In this document: piece after piece, positions 16,714 to 26,788 of the stretch
Layout: every line of letters starts with the position of its first letter
Numbering within the stretch: the first letter of the stretch is position 1
Origin: Actinomycetales bacterium SN12
GTDB taxonomy: Bacteria > Actinomycetota > Actinomycetes > Actinomycetales > Microbacteriaceae
Direction: 5' to 3'
Length of the DNA: 64,000 nt
Assembly: GCA_002837415.1 (NCBI GenBank)
Contig: PJCV01000002.1
Span: 186,001-250,000, forward strand
Position numbers and translations under genes: made by a program
Notes under the pieces: model-generated
What the model saw: only the letters and a program-made list of their open reading frames with translations
Databases searched by the model: none
What the model was told of the DNA's origin: nothing

Positions 16714-17448
16714 TCAGGCGGGAGCACTATCGGCGTTGTAACGATCAAGCACCTCACCGATCGGCCCGTCCACCACCAGGCATCCCTTGTCCAGGTAGAG
16801 GCCACGCGCGCAGAAACGTCGCAGGTCACGTTCGTTGTGACTGACGAAGAACAGGGTTCGCCCGTCGGCGAGCAGCTCATCGATGCGGCGGTAGCACTTC
16901 TCTCGGAAAGCGCGGTCACCGACCGCGAGCACTTCGTCGACGAGGAGGATCGGCTCCTCGAGCTGAGAGACGACGGAGAAGGCGAGGCGCACCTTCATCC
17001 CGTTGGAGAGGTGCTTATAGGGCGTATCAACGAAGTCCTCGAGCTCGGCGAAGGCGATGATTCCGTCGAACCGACGGGATATCTCCGCCCGGCTCATCCC
17101 GTGAAGTCCCGCGGTAAGTCTCACATTCTCCCGCACTGTGAGATCGCCGACGAATCCGCCCGTGAGTTCGATCAATGGCGCCACGCCGCCATGCACGTCG
17201 ACGCCTCCTTCGTCGGGCAACAGCACGCCGGCCACGAGCTTGAGCAAGGTCGACTTGCCTTGCCCGTTACGTCCGACGACGCCGATGGACTCTCCAGGCT
17301 CGACCGTGAAGGACACGCCCCTAAGCGCCCAGAACTCCCCGGGGCGCTGACCGCGCGCGCGTCCCCCAAAGAGATCCTTAAAGCTCCGGCGACCCCTGCG
17401 GTTGCGGCGGAAGCGAACCCCCAGGTCACGCACCTCGATCGCACTCAT
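16714..17448 (-). CDS. ABC exporter ATP-binding subunit (Wzt/TagH type)
   Basis: The 244-aa ATPase shows Walker A GRNGQGKST near residues 59-67, the signature LSNGMKVRL, Walker B ILLVDEVLAVGD and an H-loop SHNE. The ELTGGFVGDLTVRENV stretch is typical of polysaccharide and teichoic acid exporters. It is the short form, without the C-terminal carbohydrate-recognition domain of O-antigen Wzt. The ATG at 17448 was chosen because an AGGAG site lies 5 bases upstream; GTG at 17451 would leave only 2. It follows its permease with a one-base stop/start overlap. In an operon with glf, it probably exports a galactofuranose-containing glycan on undecaprenyl diphosphate. Confidence 0.88.
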   Translation of the reverse strand: MSAIEVRDLGVRFRRNRRGRRSFKDLFGGRARGQRPGEFWALRGVSFTVEPGESIGVVGRNGQGKSTLLKLVAGVLLPDEGGVDVHGGVAPLIELTGGFVGDLTVRENVRLTAGLHGMSRAEISRRFDGIIAFAELEDFVDTPYKHLSNGMKVRLAFSVVSQLEEPILLVDEVLAVGDRAFREKCYRRIDELLADGRTLFFVSHNERDLRRFCARGLYLDKGCLVVDGPIGEVLDRYNADSAPA

Positions 17449-18239
17449 CACAGCTCCTTCAGCACGGCCGGCTCGAGACGGCGGAAGACGAGGATTCCGA
17501 GCGCGAGGATTGCGAAGCTAACCAGCACCGCACCCACGACTTCGGCGGAGTTCCACAGGTTGGGGAAGAACGCCACCCTGTAGAGGCTGAAGATGCCGAA
17601 GAGCGGGTTAGCCGCCGCGAGCTGACCGAACGTCCCGGGTAGGTCCGCACCCGCGTAGATGATAGGGGACGCGTAGAAGAGCACTCGGAGGATGAGCCGC
17701 GTGGTGCGTTCCAGGTCGGCGTACAGCGCGCACAACGGAGCGACGAGAAGGCCGAGACCGACCAGCAGCGTCACCTGCAGAGCGATCGCCACCGGGAACC
17801 ACAGGAGCTGCCACGAGACACTTGCGCCGGCGAACACGGCGAACGCAGCGAGAACGGGCAACGAGCAGAGGAACTCGATGCCCTTGCTCAAGACGATCCG
17901 ATTGACCCAGATCGACCGCGGTATCGCGGTGGACCGCACCAGCTTCGAGTCGCGGTTGAAGGCCTTGGTGAAGTCGGTCATCGCGGCGTTGAACCACACC
18001 CAGGGAAGTAGGGCCGTGATGAGGAAGACGATGTACGGCGTCTCCCCAACCGTGCGCTGGAAGACCTGCGTGAAGACGAACCAGTAGATGAGGGTCATCA
18101 GGAGCGGGTCAAGGACCGACCACAGGTAGCCCAACCAGCTGGTCGCATATCGCACTCTCAGGTCCCTGGCCGACAGGAGCCATAGCGAGTGCAGGTACCG
18201 ACGCGAGGATCCCGGCGCGCCGATCGAGGTTCCGTTCAT
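17448..18239 (-). CDS. ABC exporter permease (Wzm/TagG type)
   Basis: This permease of the ABC-2 family has 263 aa from ATG 18239. It has an amphipathic N-terminal helix, then LRVRYATSWLGYLWSVLDP, the hallmark region of polysaccharide exporters, six hydrophobic helices and the NPLFGIFSLYR segment before the last helices. An alternative GTG at 18290 would add 17 residues but would overlap the end of glf, so the shorter start is preferred. It pairs with the ATPase gene that follows with a one-base overlap. The complex moves a finished or partly built lipid-linked glycan across the cytoplasmic membrane. Confidence 0.87.
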   Translation of the reverse strand: MNGTSIGAPGSSRRYLHSLWLLSARDLRVRYATSWLGYLWSVLDPLLMTLIYWFVFTQVFQRTVGETPYIVFLITALLPWVWFNAAMTDFTKAFNRDSKLVRSTAIPRSIWVNRIVLSKGIEFLCSLPVLAAFAVFAGASVSWQLLWFPVAIALQVTLLVGLGLLVAPLCALYADLERTTRLILRVLFYASPIIYAGADLPGTFGQLAAANPLFGIFSLYRVAFFPNLWNSAEVVGAVLVSFAILALGILVFRRLEPAVLKEL

Positions 18240-18268
18240 CTGTGGTCGAGCACTTCCGCGAACGCCCG

Positions 18269-19504
<1,236 letters not shown>

Positions 19505-19510
19505 TCAGCA

Positions 19511-19555
19511 GACGTGCCGGCGCCATGCGGTAGTCTCGGAGGGCACCGGCACGTC
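19511..19555. promoter_or_regulatory. Inverted repeat around a -10-like box between glf and the gtrA-like gene
   Basis: GACGTGCCGG (19511-19520) and its exact complement CCGGCACGTC (19546-19555) flank 25 bases that contain TAGTCT (19531-19536), a -10-like box reading toward the gtrA-like gene at 19597. The region lies between divergent operons. The arms could be a spaced operator or an RNA hairpin; the sequence alone cannot decide. Confidence 0.4.
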
Positions 19556-19596
19556 GGTGACGAGCGAAAGCGAGAGCACAGGCAGGTGGCGAGCCG

Positions 19597-20100
19597 ATGA
19601 GCAGCGGCCGAGAGGACGAGCGCCCACACTCCTCCAAAGCGAAGCCGATCCCGAACAACCGTTCCGTCGCGGGCATGAGCGGTCCCGACGGCCCGCTGTT
19701 GCGGCTGTTCCGGGATCGCCGCGTCGCGTTCCTGTTCGTCGGCGTGATCAACACCGTCGTGGGCTTCGCCTGGTTCGCCCTCTTCGACATCACCGTCGGG
19801 CGACTGTGGGGGTACATGGTTACTCTCCTCTTTGCTCATGTTGCGAGTGTGCTGTGCGCCTTCGTGCTCTACCGCCGCCTCGTGTTTCGCGTGCGTGGCC
19901 ACTTGTGGATCGACCTCGCGCGCTTCGAGATGGTGTACCTCACCTCTCTCGGCATCAACGCCGTGCTCCTGCCAATCTTCGTCGAGTTCGCCGATCTGAC
20001 GCCGATCGTGGCCCAGGCGCTGATCGTGTTCGTGACGACCCTGGTCAGCTACTTCGGTCACAGCCGCTTCTCATTCCGACGCAAGGAGCACGCAGGATGA
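19597..20100 (+). CDS. GtrA-like membrane protein
   Basis: The 167-aa protein has a hydrophilic N-terminus of ~40 residues and then four membrane helices in the GtrA arrangement, with FLFVGVINTVVGFAWFALF opening the domain and SYFGHSRFSF closing it. Members are thought to help flip or present undecaprenyl-phosphate-linked sugars made by GtrB-type transferases, and a GtrB-like gene follows two genes later. An internal ATG at 19675 would remove most of the variable N-terminus and is a possible start. The stop overlaps the next ATG by 4 bases. Confidence 0.85.
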   Translation: MSSGREDERPHSSKAKPIPNNRSVAGMSGPDGPLLRLFRDRRVAFLFVGVINTVVGFAWFALFDITVGRLWGYMVTLLFAHVASVLCAFVLYRRLVFRVRGHLWIDLARFEMVYLTSLGINAVLLPIFVEFADLTPIVAQALIVFVTTLVSYFGHSRFSFRRKEHAG

Positions 20101-20927
20101 GCATCCCCATCGTCAGCGTCGTCGTCCCCGCCTACAACAACGCATCCACGCTGGCCGAAACCCTGGATTCGATCCTCGGTCAGGATGGAGTCGACTTCGA
20201 GCTGATCGTCGCCGACCATTCCTCCACCGACGACACCGCCCGGGTGATGGAGCGGTACCGCTCCGACCCTCGGGTCACCCTGCTGACCACCGCTCCCGGC
20301 GGTGGCGCCGAGCGCAACTGGAACAGGGTGACATCGGCGGCGCGCGGCGAATTCTTGAAACTGGTCTGCGGAGATGACGTACTGCGCCCGGCCGTTCTCG
20401 CTAGGCAAGCCCATATCCTGCACTCCAGCGGGGCGGTTCTCACGGCGTGCCGTCGCGACATCACCGATGCCGATGGACGAGTGCTGATGGTGGGATGGGG
20501 CCTGCGCGGCCTCGGATCGGCAATGCCCGGGTCGGCGGCCGCGGCGAAGGCAGTCCGCGCGGGCTCGAACCTCTTTGGGGAGCCGGCATCCGTGATGTTG
20601 CGGCGCAGCACGCTCGACGATGTGGGCGGCTGGGATGCCCGCTTTCCGTACCTCATCGATCAGGCGACGTACACCCGGGTTCTGCTGCGCGGGTCGTTCG
20701 CGCCGGACCCCGAGATCGGTGCCACCTTCCGTCTGTCCGACTCGCAGTGGAGCGCCGTGCTGATCGCCTCTCAGGCCCGCCAGGCCCGTGGCTTCCACCG
20801 CTCCCTGCACGCCGAACACCCGACGGTGGTCGGCGTGTGGGACGTGCGCGTCGGGAACCTGCGGGCAGGCGTCATGGCCCGCCTGCGTAAGCTCTCCTAT
20901 GCCGTGCTCAAATGGAGGAGCAGATGA
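20097..20927 (+). CDS. Glycosyltransferase family 2
   Basis: The 276-aa soluble GT-A protein has SVVVPAYNNASTLAETLDSI at its N-terminus, a VADHSSTDDT nucleotide-site segment and KLVCGDDVL as the metal motif. The C-terminal third is basic and short. The family cannot be narrowed to a donor sugar. ATGA overlaps join it to the GtrA-like gene before and the GtrB-like gene after, so it acts in the same pathway, probably adding a side-chain sugar. Confidence 0.85.
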   Translation: MSIPIVSVVVPAYNNASTLAETLDSILGQDGVDFELIVADHSSTDDTARVMERYRSDPRVTLLTTAPGGGAERNWNRVTSAARGEFLKLVCGDDVLRPAVLARQAHILHSSGAVLTACRRDITDADGRVLMVGWGLRGLGSAMPGSAAAAKAVRAGSNLFGEPASVMLRRSTLDDVGGWDARFPYLIDQATYTRVLLRGSFAPDPEIGATFRLSDSQWSAVLIASQARQARGFHRSLHAEHPTVVGVWDVRVGNLRAGVMARLRKLSYAVLKWRSR

Positions 20928-21943
20928 GCGATGTCTACGTGCACAGCGTCAGCGTGATAACGCCCGTCTACCAAGGCGAGCGTACCCTCGACGAGCTGAT
21001 CGCTGGGATCCAACCGTGGACGACAGAGTTCTCGACGCCCGACGGACATCGCGCACGCGTCACCGAGGTGATCCTGAGCTACGACCGAGGGCCCGACGGA
21101 TCCGCCGCAGTGATCCGTCGGCTCGCGGCGGATCATCCTTGGGTGCGCCCGGTGTGGTTGAGCCGCAACTTCGGCCAGCACGCCGCCACACTCGCAGGTA
21201 TCGCGAGCTCCGGAGGCGATTGGGTCGTCACGCTCGACGAAGACGGGCAGCACGACCCGATGTTCATCGGGGGGATGATAGATACCGCGCTGCGAGAGCA
21301 GGCCGATCTGGTCTACGCCGCACCGAGCAACCGTCCGCCACATGGCTTCGTCCGGAATACAGCGTCACGTAGCTCGAAGAAGCTCCTCGAATCCGTGCTC
21401 GGCGGCGGTAGAGCCTCGCAGTTCAACAGCTATCGCCTGATCCTCGGCGAGATCGCGCGAAGCGTCGCAGCATACGCCGGCACCGGCGTCTACCTCGACG
21501 TCGCGCTCAGCTGGGTCTCCTCCCGGACCGTTACCTCACCGGTGCTGCTCCGCGAGGAGGGCGACCGCAAGTCCGGCTACTCCTACCGGCAGCTGTTCGC
21601 GCACTTCTGGCGCATGGTGCTCACGTCCGGAACCCGAGGCCTCCGATTCGTCACGGGCGTCGGGGCACTATTCTTCGCCGGCGGAATCCTGTTCGCGCTC
21701 TACCTCATCATCATGCGCGCCTTCGCCGTCGACATACCAGCGGGATGGACGTCCCAGATGGTGCTGACGGCAGTCGGCATCGGCGCGGTGCTCATGGCCC
21801 TCGGCATCATCGCCGAGTACCTGGGCGTCGCCGTGAGCAGTGCACTGGGCCGCCCGACATACCTGATTGTCCGAGACCCGGCCGCAGGGCCACTGGGGCA
21901 CCTTGACATCGCTTCGAGGGATCCAGGTGAGCATCGCACGTAG
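20924..21943 (+). CDS. GtrB/DPM1-like polyprenyl-phosphate glycosyltransferase
   Basis: From ATG 20924 (overlap with the previous stop) the protein has 339 aa. It has a GT2 domain with SVSVITPVYQGERTLDELI, the LSRNFGQHAATLAGI segment and TLDEDGQHDP metal motif that mark the DPM1/GtrB subgroup, and two C-terminal membrane helices (about residues 240-300). Such enzymes transfer a sugar from a nucleotide to undecaprenyl phosphate at the inner face. With the GtrA-like protein and a GT-C enzyme this forms a typical three-part system for decorating exported glycans. The in-frame ATG at 20912 is less likely because it would extend the overlap. Confidence 0.87.
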   Translation: MSDVYVHSVSVITPVYQGERTLDELIAGIQPWTTEFSTPDGHRARVTEVILSYDRGPDGSAAVIRRLAADHPWVRPVWLSRNFGQHAATLAGIASSGGDWVVTLDEDGQHDPMFIGGMIDTALREQADLVYAAPSNRPPHGFVRNTASRSSKKLLESVLGGGRASQFNSYRLILGEIARSVAAYAGTGVYLDVALSWVSSRTVTSPVLLREEGDRKSGYSYRQLFAHFWRMVLTSGTRGLRFVTGVGALFFAGGILFALYLIIMRAFAVDIPAGWTSQMVLTAVGIGAVLMALGIIAEYLGVAVSSALGRPTYLIVRDPAAGPLGHLDIASRDPGEHRT

Positions 21944-22847
21944 ATGGGTCATCGGACGCGGTCTGCTCGGCAACGCGGTCGCCCGCGCCCGGTATGACGA
22001 GCCCTTCCGCATCGGCATCCGGTGGGACGATCCTCGGTCTGCGGTGTCCGATCTCGCTGCCGGCGCCCGACAGTTCCTGGCGATGCCTGGTCCCCTCGAG
22101 ATCTACTGGTGCGCCGGGCGGGGGGTGACCTCCACACAACGCGAGTCTCTGTTCACGGAGGTCGGTGTCTTCGACGCCTTCCTGGGCGAGCTCGGGGCGT
22201 TTCCCGCAGAGGTCCGCGCGCGCCTGACCATCTTCGTTGCGAGCTCCGTCGGCGGCGCGTACGGCGGGGTGGCGAATGCGCCGCACCGCGAATCCGGTCC
22301 GACGGGTGCCGCATCCGCGTACGGTGAGGCGAAGCTCGCCATGGAGGAGAGCGCTACGAACTATGCACGCGCCCACGGCTGGCGAACGGTGCTGGGTCGG
22401 ATCACCAACCTCTACGGCCCCGGTCAGGACTTAAGGAAGGGCCAGGGGCTTATCTCGACCCTTGTAAACAGCGCCGTCACCGGGCAACCGGCGCGCATCT
22501 ACGTCTCGCTCGACACTCTCCGCGACTACATCTTCGAGGACGACGCGGCGGCGGTCATCAGCGCGGCCACCACACGCGCGTCCAGGCTCGCGCCCGGCTC
22601 GTCGGTCGTGAAGATAATCGGCACGGGGCGTGCAGTATCGATAGGAGCCATCATCGGCGAGCTCCGTCGGCTCCATCGTCGGGCGGGCTTCGCGCTGGTC
22701 GCCCAGGGCGGCGCCGCCGGCCAGTCGCGCGATCTCCGCGTGGCGTCGGAGATGTGGCCCGACCTGGACGCACTCGTCGGAATCAGCCTCCCGGAAGGCC
22801 TCGGCCGGGTGCTGCGCGCACGCTTTGAGTTGCTCGCGCGCGGCTGA
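21927..22847 (+). CDS. NAD(P)-dependent sugar epimerase/dehydratase family protein
   Basis: GTG 21927, preceded by an AGGGA site, gives 306 aa. The N-terminus RWVIGRGLLGNAVA has the GxGxxG dinucleotide motif. The active-site set is visible: VASSVGGAYGG with a serine, and SAYGEAKLAME with the Tyr-x-x-x-Lys pair. The rest follows the extended SDR layout (GRITNLYGPGQ and the DYIFEDDAA hinge). It probably interconverts or reduces a nucleotide or polyprenyl-linked hexose. It overlaps the GtrB-like gene by 17 bases, so the modified sugar is likely the one that pathway uses. The exact substrate is unknown. Confidence 0.8.
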   Translation: MSIARRWVIGRGLLGNAVARARYDEPFRIGIRWDDPRSAVSDLAAGARQFLAMPGPLEIYWCAGRGVTSTQRESLFTEVGVFDAFLGELGAFPAEVRARLTIFVASSVGGAYGGVANAPHRESGPTGAASAYGEAKLAMEESATNYARAHGWRTVLGRITNLYGPGQDLRKGQGLISTLVNSAVTGQPARIYVSLDTLRDYIFEDDAAAVISAATTRASRLAPGSSVVKIIGTGRAVSIGAIIGELRRLHRRAGFALVAQGGAAGQSRDLRVASEMWPDLDALVGISLPEGLGRVLRARFELLARG

Positions 22848-22869
22848 CGCCGCGAGGCGCCCGTATTCG

Positions 22870-22875
22870 TAAGCT
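22870..22875 (+). promoter_or_regulatory. Leaderless-type -10 box (TAAGCT)
   Basis: TAAGCT ends 7 bases before the ATG at 22883 in a short gap of 35 bases after the epimerase gene. There is no Shine-Dalgarno, so the next glycosyltransferase gene probably starts its own leaderless transcript. A small GC hairpin around the epimerase stop (22840-22856) lacks a T-run. Confidence 0.5.
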
Positions 22876-22882
22876 GGAAACG

Positions 22883-23770
22883 ATGACCATCGATATCATG
22901 CTGCCCTTCTGGGGCGATCCTTCTCTCCTGCGTCAGACGGTGGAGTCGGTCCGCGCGCAGACCAGCGCCGACTGGCGTCTCACGGTGATCGATGATGCCT
23001 ATCCCGATGCGTCCGTGGCCGCATACTTCGGGCAGCTCGATGATCTGCGGATTCGCTACATCCGCAACGACGAGAACGTCGGGATCATCAAGAACTTTCG
23101 GGCGAGCGTACGGCTCGCCGAGGCTGATCACCTCATGGTCCTCGGCAGCGACGACCTGCTCCAGCCCGGGTACGTCGCGTCGGTGCACAACGCCCTGGAG
23201 CGCCATCCAGCTGCTTCCGTCTTCCAGCCAGGTGTGCGGGTGATCAATGAGCACGGCATGCCGTCTCTCCCCCTCGTTGACAGGGTGAAGCAGAGGATGC
23301 TGCGCCCCGACACCGGCGCCGGCGACGTGGTGCTCTCAGGAGAAGAGCTTGCGACCGGCCTAGTGCGGGGCAACTGGCTGTACTGGCCGTCCCTCACGTT
23401 CCGCACGGAATCTATCCGAGCGCACGAGTTCCGGGACGACCTTCCGATTGTGCTCGACCTCGCGATTCTCCTCGATATCGTGTTCGATGGCGGGTCGCTC
23501 GTAGTCCTTGACGACGAAGTGTTCACCTACCGTCGCCACAGCGCCAGCGCGTCGCAGCAGGCCATCCTTGACGGCTCGCGCTTCACTGACGATCGACGAT
23601 TCTTCAATGAGGTGGCCGGACGAGCGGCTTCTCGAGGCTGGTCTTCGACCGCTCGAGCCGCTCGTCGGCGACTCTTCTCCCGGCTGCACGCCCTCACCAC
23701 AGTCCCCGCGGTTCTGCGTTACGGAACCGATGAGGGCCGCCGCGCGCTCTGGACCCACATCGTGCGGTGA
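22883..23770 (+). CDS. Glycosyltransferase family 2
   Basis: The 295-aa protein opens with TIDIMLPFWGDPSLLRQTV and contains the GT2 pattern VIDDAYPD, NDENVGIIKNFR and VLGSDDLLQPG (metal site). EVFTYRRHSASAS near residue 215 is common in bacterial capsule and O-antigen transferases. The C-terminus is basic, suggesting membrane association. It is the last plus-strand gene before a convergent minus-strand operon 13 bases away. The sugar specificity is unknown. Confidence 0.85.
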   Translation: MTIDIMLPFWGDPSLLRQTVESVRAQTSADWRLTVIDDAYPDASVAAYFGQLDDLRIRYIRNDENVGIIKNFRASVRLAEADHLMVLGSDDLLQPGYVASVHNALERHPAASVFQPGVRVINEHGMPSLPLVDRVKQRMLRPDTGAGDVVLSGEELATGLVRGNWLYWPSLTFRTESIRAHEFRDDLPIVLDLAILLDIVFDGGSLVVLDDEVFTYRRHSASASQQAILDGSRFTDDRRFFNEVAGRAASRGWSSTARAARRRLFSRLHALTTVPAVLRYGTDEGRRALWTHIVR

Positions 23771-23783
23771 TCCCGCGGGGTGC

Positions 23784-24518
23784 TTAGCGCCGGAGCGAGG
23801 CCCACCACGCTCCCAGCAGCATCACGCGGGCGCGCAGGACCGCTGCGAGCCCCCTGGGCCGCGAAGGAGATGCGTTCGAGTCGTGGATGCGACGGCGGAT
23901 AGTCGGCTGATCGATGTGACGCATGGTTCGATGCACGTTGCCGAACATGGCGATCCATAGGTCGTGGCTCTCGTCGAGGAAATCGGGGAACGGCAGCACC
24001 CGCTCGAGAGCATCCCGTCGCAGCGCCATCGCGCACCCGTAGTACGGCGCGACACCGGCGAGGATGCGTACCGCGTTGCGCACGCCCTGCCGAGAGCTCT
24101 CGGACCGGAGCCTCCATGGTCGGCCCGTGAGGGGGTGCGGAAGGGGATTACCAGATTCGAGGAGCTCGAGGTTCGACGCCGCGACGCCAGCGTCCGCCAA
24201 CGCGGTGACGAAGAGCGCCCGTCGTCCCGGCACCCACACGTCGTCCTGATCGGCGAGCATCACCACATCACCCGTAGCGAACGCGAGGGCCTCCTCGAAG
24301 CTCCGGACGTACCCGCGGTTCTCAGTGCGGAGGTGGACGCGCACACGGGGGTCATCGATGCCGCGCAGGTACTCCGGCGTCGAGTCGCGGGAGGCGTCGT
24401 CGACGATCACCACCTCGTCCTGAGGCTCGAGCTCTGTGAGGATCGATGCGAGCTGCGGTTCGATATACCGCGCCCCGTCGTACGTCGCCATGCAAACGCT
24501 GACCCGGACATCGTTCAT
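23784..24518 (-). CDS. Glycosyltransferase family 2 (rhamnosyltransferase-like)
   Basis: ATG 24518 gives 244 aa and overlaps the stop of the flippase gene (ATGA). The sequence reads VSVCMATYDGARYIEPQLAS, VIVDDASRDSTPE, NRGYVRSFEEAL and MLADQDDVW. This is the pattern of the RfbG/WcaA-like transferases that often add rhamnose. It ends with a hydrophobic/basic segment (AVLRARVMLLGAWWASLRR). It is the last gene of the minus-strand operon that includes the flippase, so it probably builds the unit that the flippase moves. The much longer frame through the upstream gene was discarded because it runs antiparallel to the flippase coding pattern. Confidence 0.85.
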   Translation of the reverse strand: MNDVRVSVCMATYDGARYIEPQLASILTELEPQDEVVIVDDASRDSTPEYLRGIDDPRVRVHLRTENRGYVRSFEEALAFATGDVVMLADQDDVWVPGRRALFVTALADAGVAASNLELLESGNPLPHPLTGRPWRLRSESSRQGVRNAVRILAGVAPYYGCAMALRRDALERVLPFPDFLDESHDLWIAMFGNVHRTMRHIDQPTIRRRIHDSNASPSRPRGLAAVLRARVMLLGAWWASLRR

Positions 24519-25738
24519 CCCGCCACCTCCGGAACAGTGCTCAGGGCGCGTCGGAGCGCCCACACCTGGTAGCCTGCGACGCAAAGCTCGGAGACGGCGA
24601 CGGACCACGCGACGGCCGGGACCGATCCGAGGATCGCGAAGAGCAGGATCAACGGGGCACCAACGAGAGCCCCGACGAGGGTCGACGCCGCGAGTGCGCG
24701 CACCCGTCCGACGACCACGAGGCAGGCGTAACCGACTACAGCCGCCGTCGCGATCCCGACGAAGGCGACACCTAAGGGCACGGAGACCCCCCACGGCACG
24801 ACGTTCTCCCCGAGGGAGAGCAGGTCCGACGCCCAGGGACTCAGCGCCCCGATCAGCACCCCGGCGATCGCGCCGATGGACACGGCGGCACGCGTCGCGA
24901 CGCGCGCGCGCCGACGAAGGTCGCCCCCAGCATCGGGTACCCAGCTCTGGAAGAACTGCTGGATGGGAAGGAACGCGATCGAGGCGTACTTGAAGAGTCT
25001 GTCGGCCATGGCGTACATCGGCTGGAGGCCGGGGATGAAGGCCTGCACGGCGATCATCGGCAACGTGACGTACAGTCCGCTGACGAGGGTCGCCGACACC
25101 GCGTGCACCTGGTCGGAGATGGCCGCCCGGAGCGGGATGACGGACACGCGGTCCGTGAGCGCCCCCCGGAGGACCACTGCGGCGTCGATCACGACCGCCG
25201 CCGCGTACCCGATCCCCTGACCGACGAGATAGACCCACAGTTCTCCGGTGATTAGCGCGCCGACGATCCCGGCCACCGCTCCGACCACTGTGGGAAGCGT
25301 GTCGCACAGCAGGAGCCGCAGCGGCCGCCCCTCGCCGGTGAAGTACCACGTCGCGCCGAGGTTCGGCAGGAGGTATACCGCGGCGCCGAGAATAGCGATC
25401 GCGATCTCGCCTCTCGTCAGCACGGCGAGGAGTACGGCGACGGGCGGAAGCACGAGAAGGTACAGGAGGGCGCGCGCCCGTAGCGACGTGCGATAGAACC
25501 GCTGCCGGCCGACGGACTCGATCCCCGCGACGGTGGCGGCGCCGGTGGCCCCCCATCCGAACGCGACCAGAATGCCGCCGAACTGAGCGACGGTCTGGAT
25601 AAGCGCCAGGGTACCCCAGGTCGATGTTCCGAGGGCGGCGATGAGCAGCGGCATCGAGACGACGCCCAACAGAGTCACGACGCCGACGGAGATCGTGAAA
25701 CCGCTGAGCCGGCTCGCGGCGGTGCGCCCGCCGCTCAT
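24515..25738 (-). CDS. Polysaccharide flippase, Wzx/MATE-like
   Basis: The 407-aa protein has about twelve hydrophobic helices over the whole length, few charged residues within them, and short basic loops on one side. The N-terminal SRLSGFTISVGVVTLLGVVS and the central TLVSGLYVTLPMIAVQ are characteristic of polysaccharide-biosynthesis membrane proteins of the MOP superfamily. It would flip an undecaprenyl-diphosphate-linked repeat unit to the outer face. Together with the ligase/polymerase-like genes at 4.6-7.3 kb a Wzx/Wzy route is possible alongside the two ABC exporters. Both ends overlap neighbouring genes by 4 bases. Confidence 0.85.
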   Translation of the reverse strand: MSGGRTAASRLSGFTISVGVVTLLGVVSMPLLIAALGTSTWGTLALIQTVAQFGGILVAFGWGATGAATVAGIESVGRQRFYRTSLRARALLYLLVLPPVAVLLAVLTRGEIAIAILGAAVYLLPNLGATWYFTGEGRPLRLLLCDTLPTVVGAVAGIVGALITGELWVYLVGQGIGYAAAVVIDAAVVLRGALTDRVSVIPLRAAISDQVHAVSATLVSGLYVTLPMIAVQAFIPGLQPMYAMADRLFKYASIAFLPIQQFFQSWVPDAGGDLRRRARVATRAAVSIGAIAGVLIGALSPWASDLLSLGENVVPWGVSVPLGVAFVGIATAAVVGYACLVVVGRVRALAASTLVGALVGAPLILLFAILGSVPAVAWSVAVSELCVAGYQVWALRRALSTVPEVAG

Positions 25739-26685
25739 CGGTCCTCCGACACCACTACCGGGGCGTTCCACCGCACGCGACCAGCGACTGGCATCAGTGC
25801 GGACGGCATGCGACCGAGACGGCCGCTGAACGCGGCGGCCACCGCTGCGCCATACAGCCGGAGCAGGGAGCGCCGCGGCCGGGCGACCGACACAGCGTTC
25901 ACGAAGTGGATGAGATCGAGCACGGTGTCGCGAGCGATCTGCCGTGGCGCCGTGAGGAGGTACTCCCGGTTCAGGACGATCCGGTTGCGGACCCGGTAGA
26001 AGTAGCGGAACGGGGTGCTCAGCGTGATCTCGGGAGGAATGCGGGGAAGGCGCATCGTGAGTCCGAAGAGCTGACGCTGGTATCGCGTCCCCAGCGCGTG
26101 CTCGAGCCGCAGCCCGCCAACGGCCAGTACGCTGTATCCGTGCCGCCGCAGGCGCAACTCGAACTCCGTGTCGACGAGGTCGATGAAGTAGTCCTCGCGC
26201 AGTGCGCCCACCGCCCTTATCACCGTCGCCGGGATGAGCATCCCCGACTGAATGACGTTCGTCGCGTCGCCGATCCGCGCTTTTGGGCCGCGCTGCTGGC
26301 GCACGTCGGCGAAGTACTCTGGCACGACCACGCCGACGCGTTCGCCGGCACGAGCGCATTGCTCGGCGACTCGTACGAGACCTGAGACGAAGCCGTCCGG
26401 GGCATTCGAGTCCTGGTCGAAGGTGATCACGTAGTCGGCACCGGCGGCACACCCGCGAGCGATGCCGTCGTTGAGCGCGGCCGCGATGCCGTCGTTCGAC
26501 TGCCGCCGGACGATCTTGACCCCCGGGGAGGATATGCGAGACAGCACGTCGTCCGCTACAGCGCCGGAACCGTCGTCGACGATGACGACATGATCGACCT
26601 GCGCCGCCACGGAGGCGACTGAGTCGAGCAGAGCGTCGTCCGGACGGAAGGTAGAGAAGACCGCCCATACACGAGAGGCGGTCAT
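25735..26685 (-). CDS. Glycosyltransferase family 2 (rhamnosyltransferase-like)
   Basis: The 316-aa protein shows AVFSTFRPDDALLDSVAS, VIVDDGSG, NDGIAAALNDGIARG and ITFDQDSNAPDGF, close to the RfbF/WbbL-type rhamnosyltransferases of O-antigen and actinobacterial wall polymers. FIDLVDTEFELRLRRHGY provides the acidic base motif. RYFYRVRNRIVL is a frequent late signature of the group. It starts the operon that continues with the flippase and another transferase. dTDP-rhamnose is made by the rml genes in this window, so rhamnose is the likely but unproven donor sugar. Confidence 0.83.
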   Translation of the reverse strand: MTASRVWAVFSTFRPDDALLDSVASVAAQVDHVVIVDDGSGAVADDVLSRISSPGVKIVRRQSNDGIAAALNDGIARGCAAGADYVITFDQDSNAPDGFVSGLVRVAEQCARAGERVGVVVPEYFADVRQQRGPKARIGDATNVIQSGMLIPATVIRAVGALREDYFIDLVDTEFELRLRRHGYSVLAVGGLRLEHALGTRYQRQLFGLTMRLPRIPPEITLSTPFRYFYRVRNRIVLNREYLLTAPRQIARDTVLDLIHFVNAVSVARPRRSLLRLYGAAVAAAFSGRLGRMPSALMPVAGRVRWNAPVVVSEDR

Positions 26686-26788
26686 GCGAGGGTCACCGGA
26701 CGAATCAACGGGGGCGGAATCACGAGCATGACGACTTTAGACTAGCCTGATTCACTCATCGAACTCCGCGGAACGGAAGGCCTCTCGC

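Noticed and set aside
22840..22856. Small GC hairpin at the epimerase stop codon
   Set aside because: Only six base pairs, no T-run, and it overlaps the stop codon; not enough for a terminator call.
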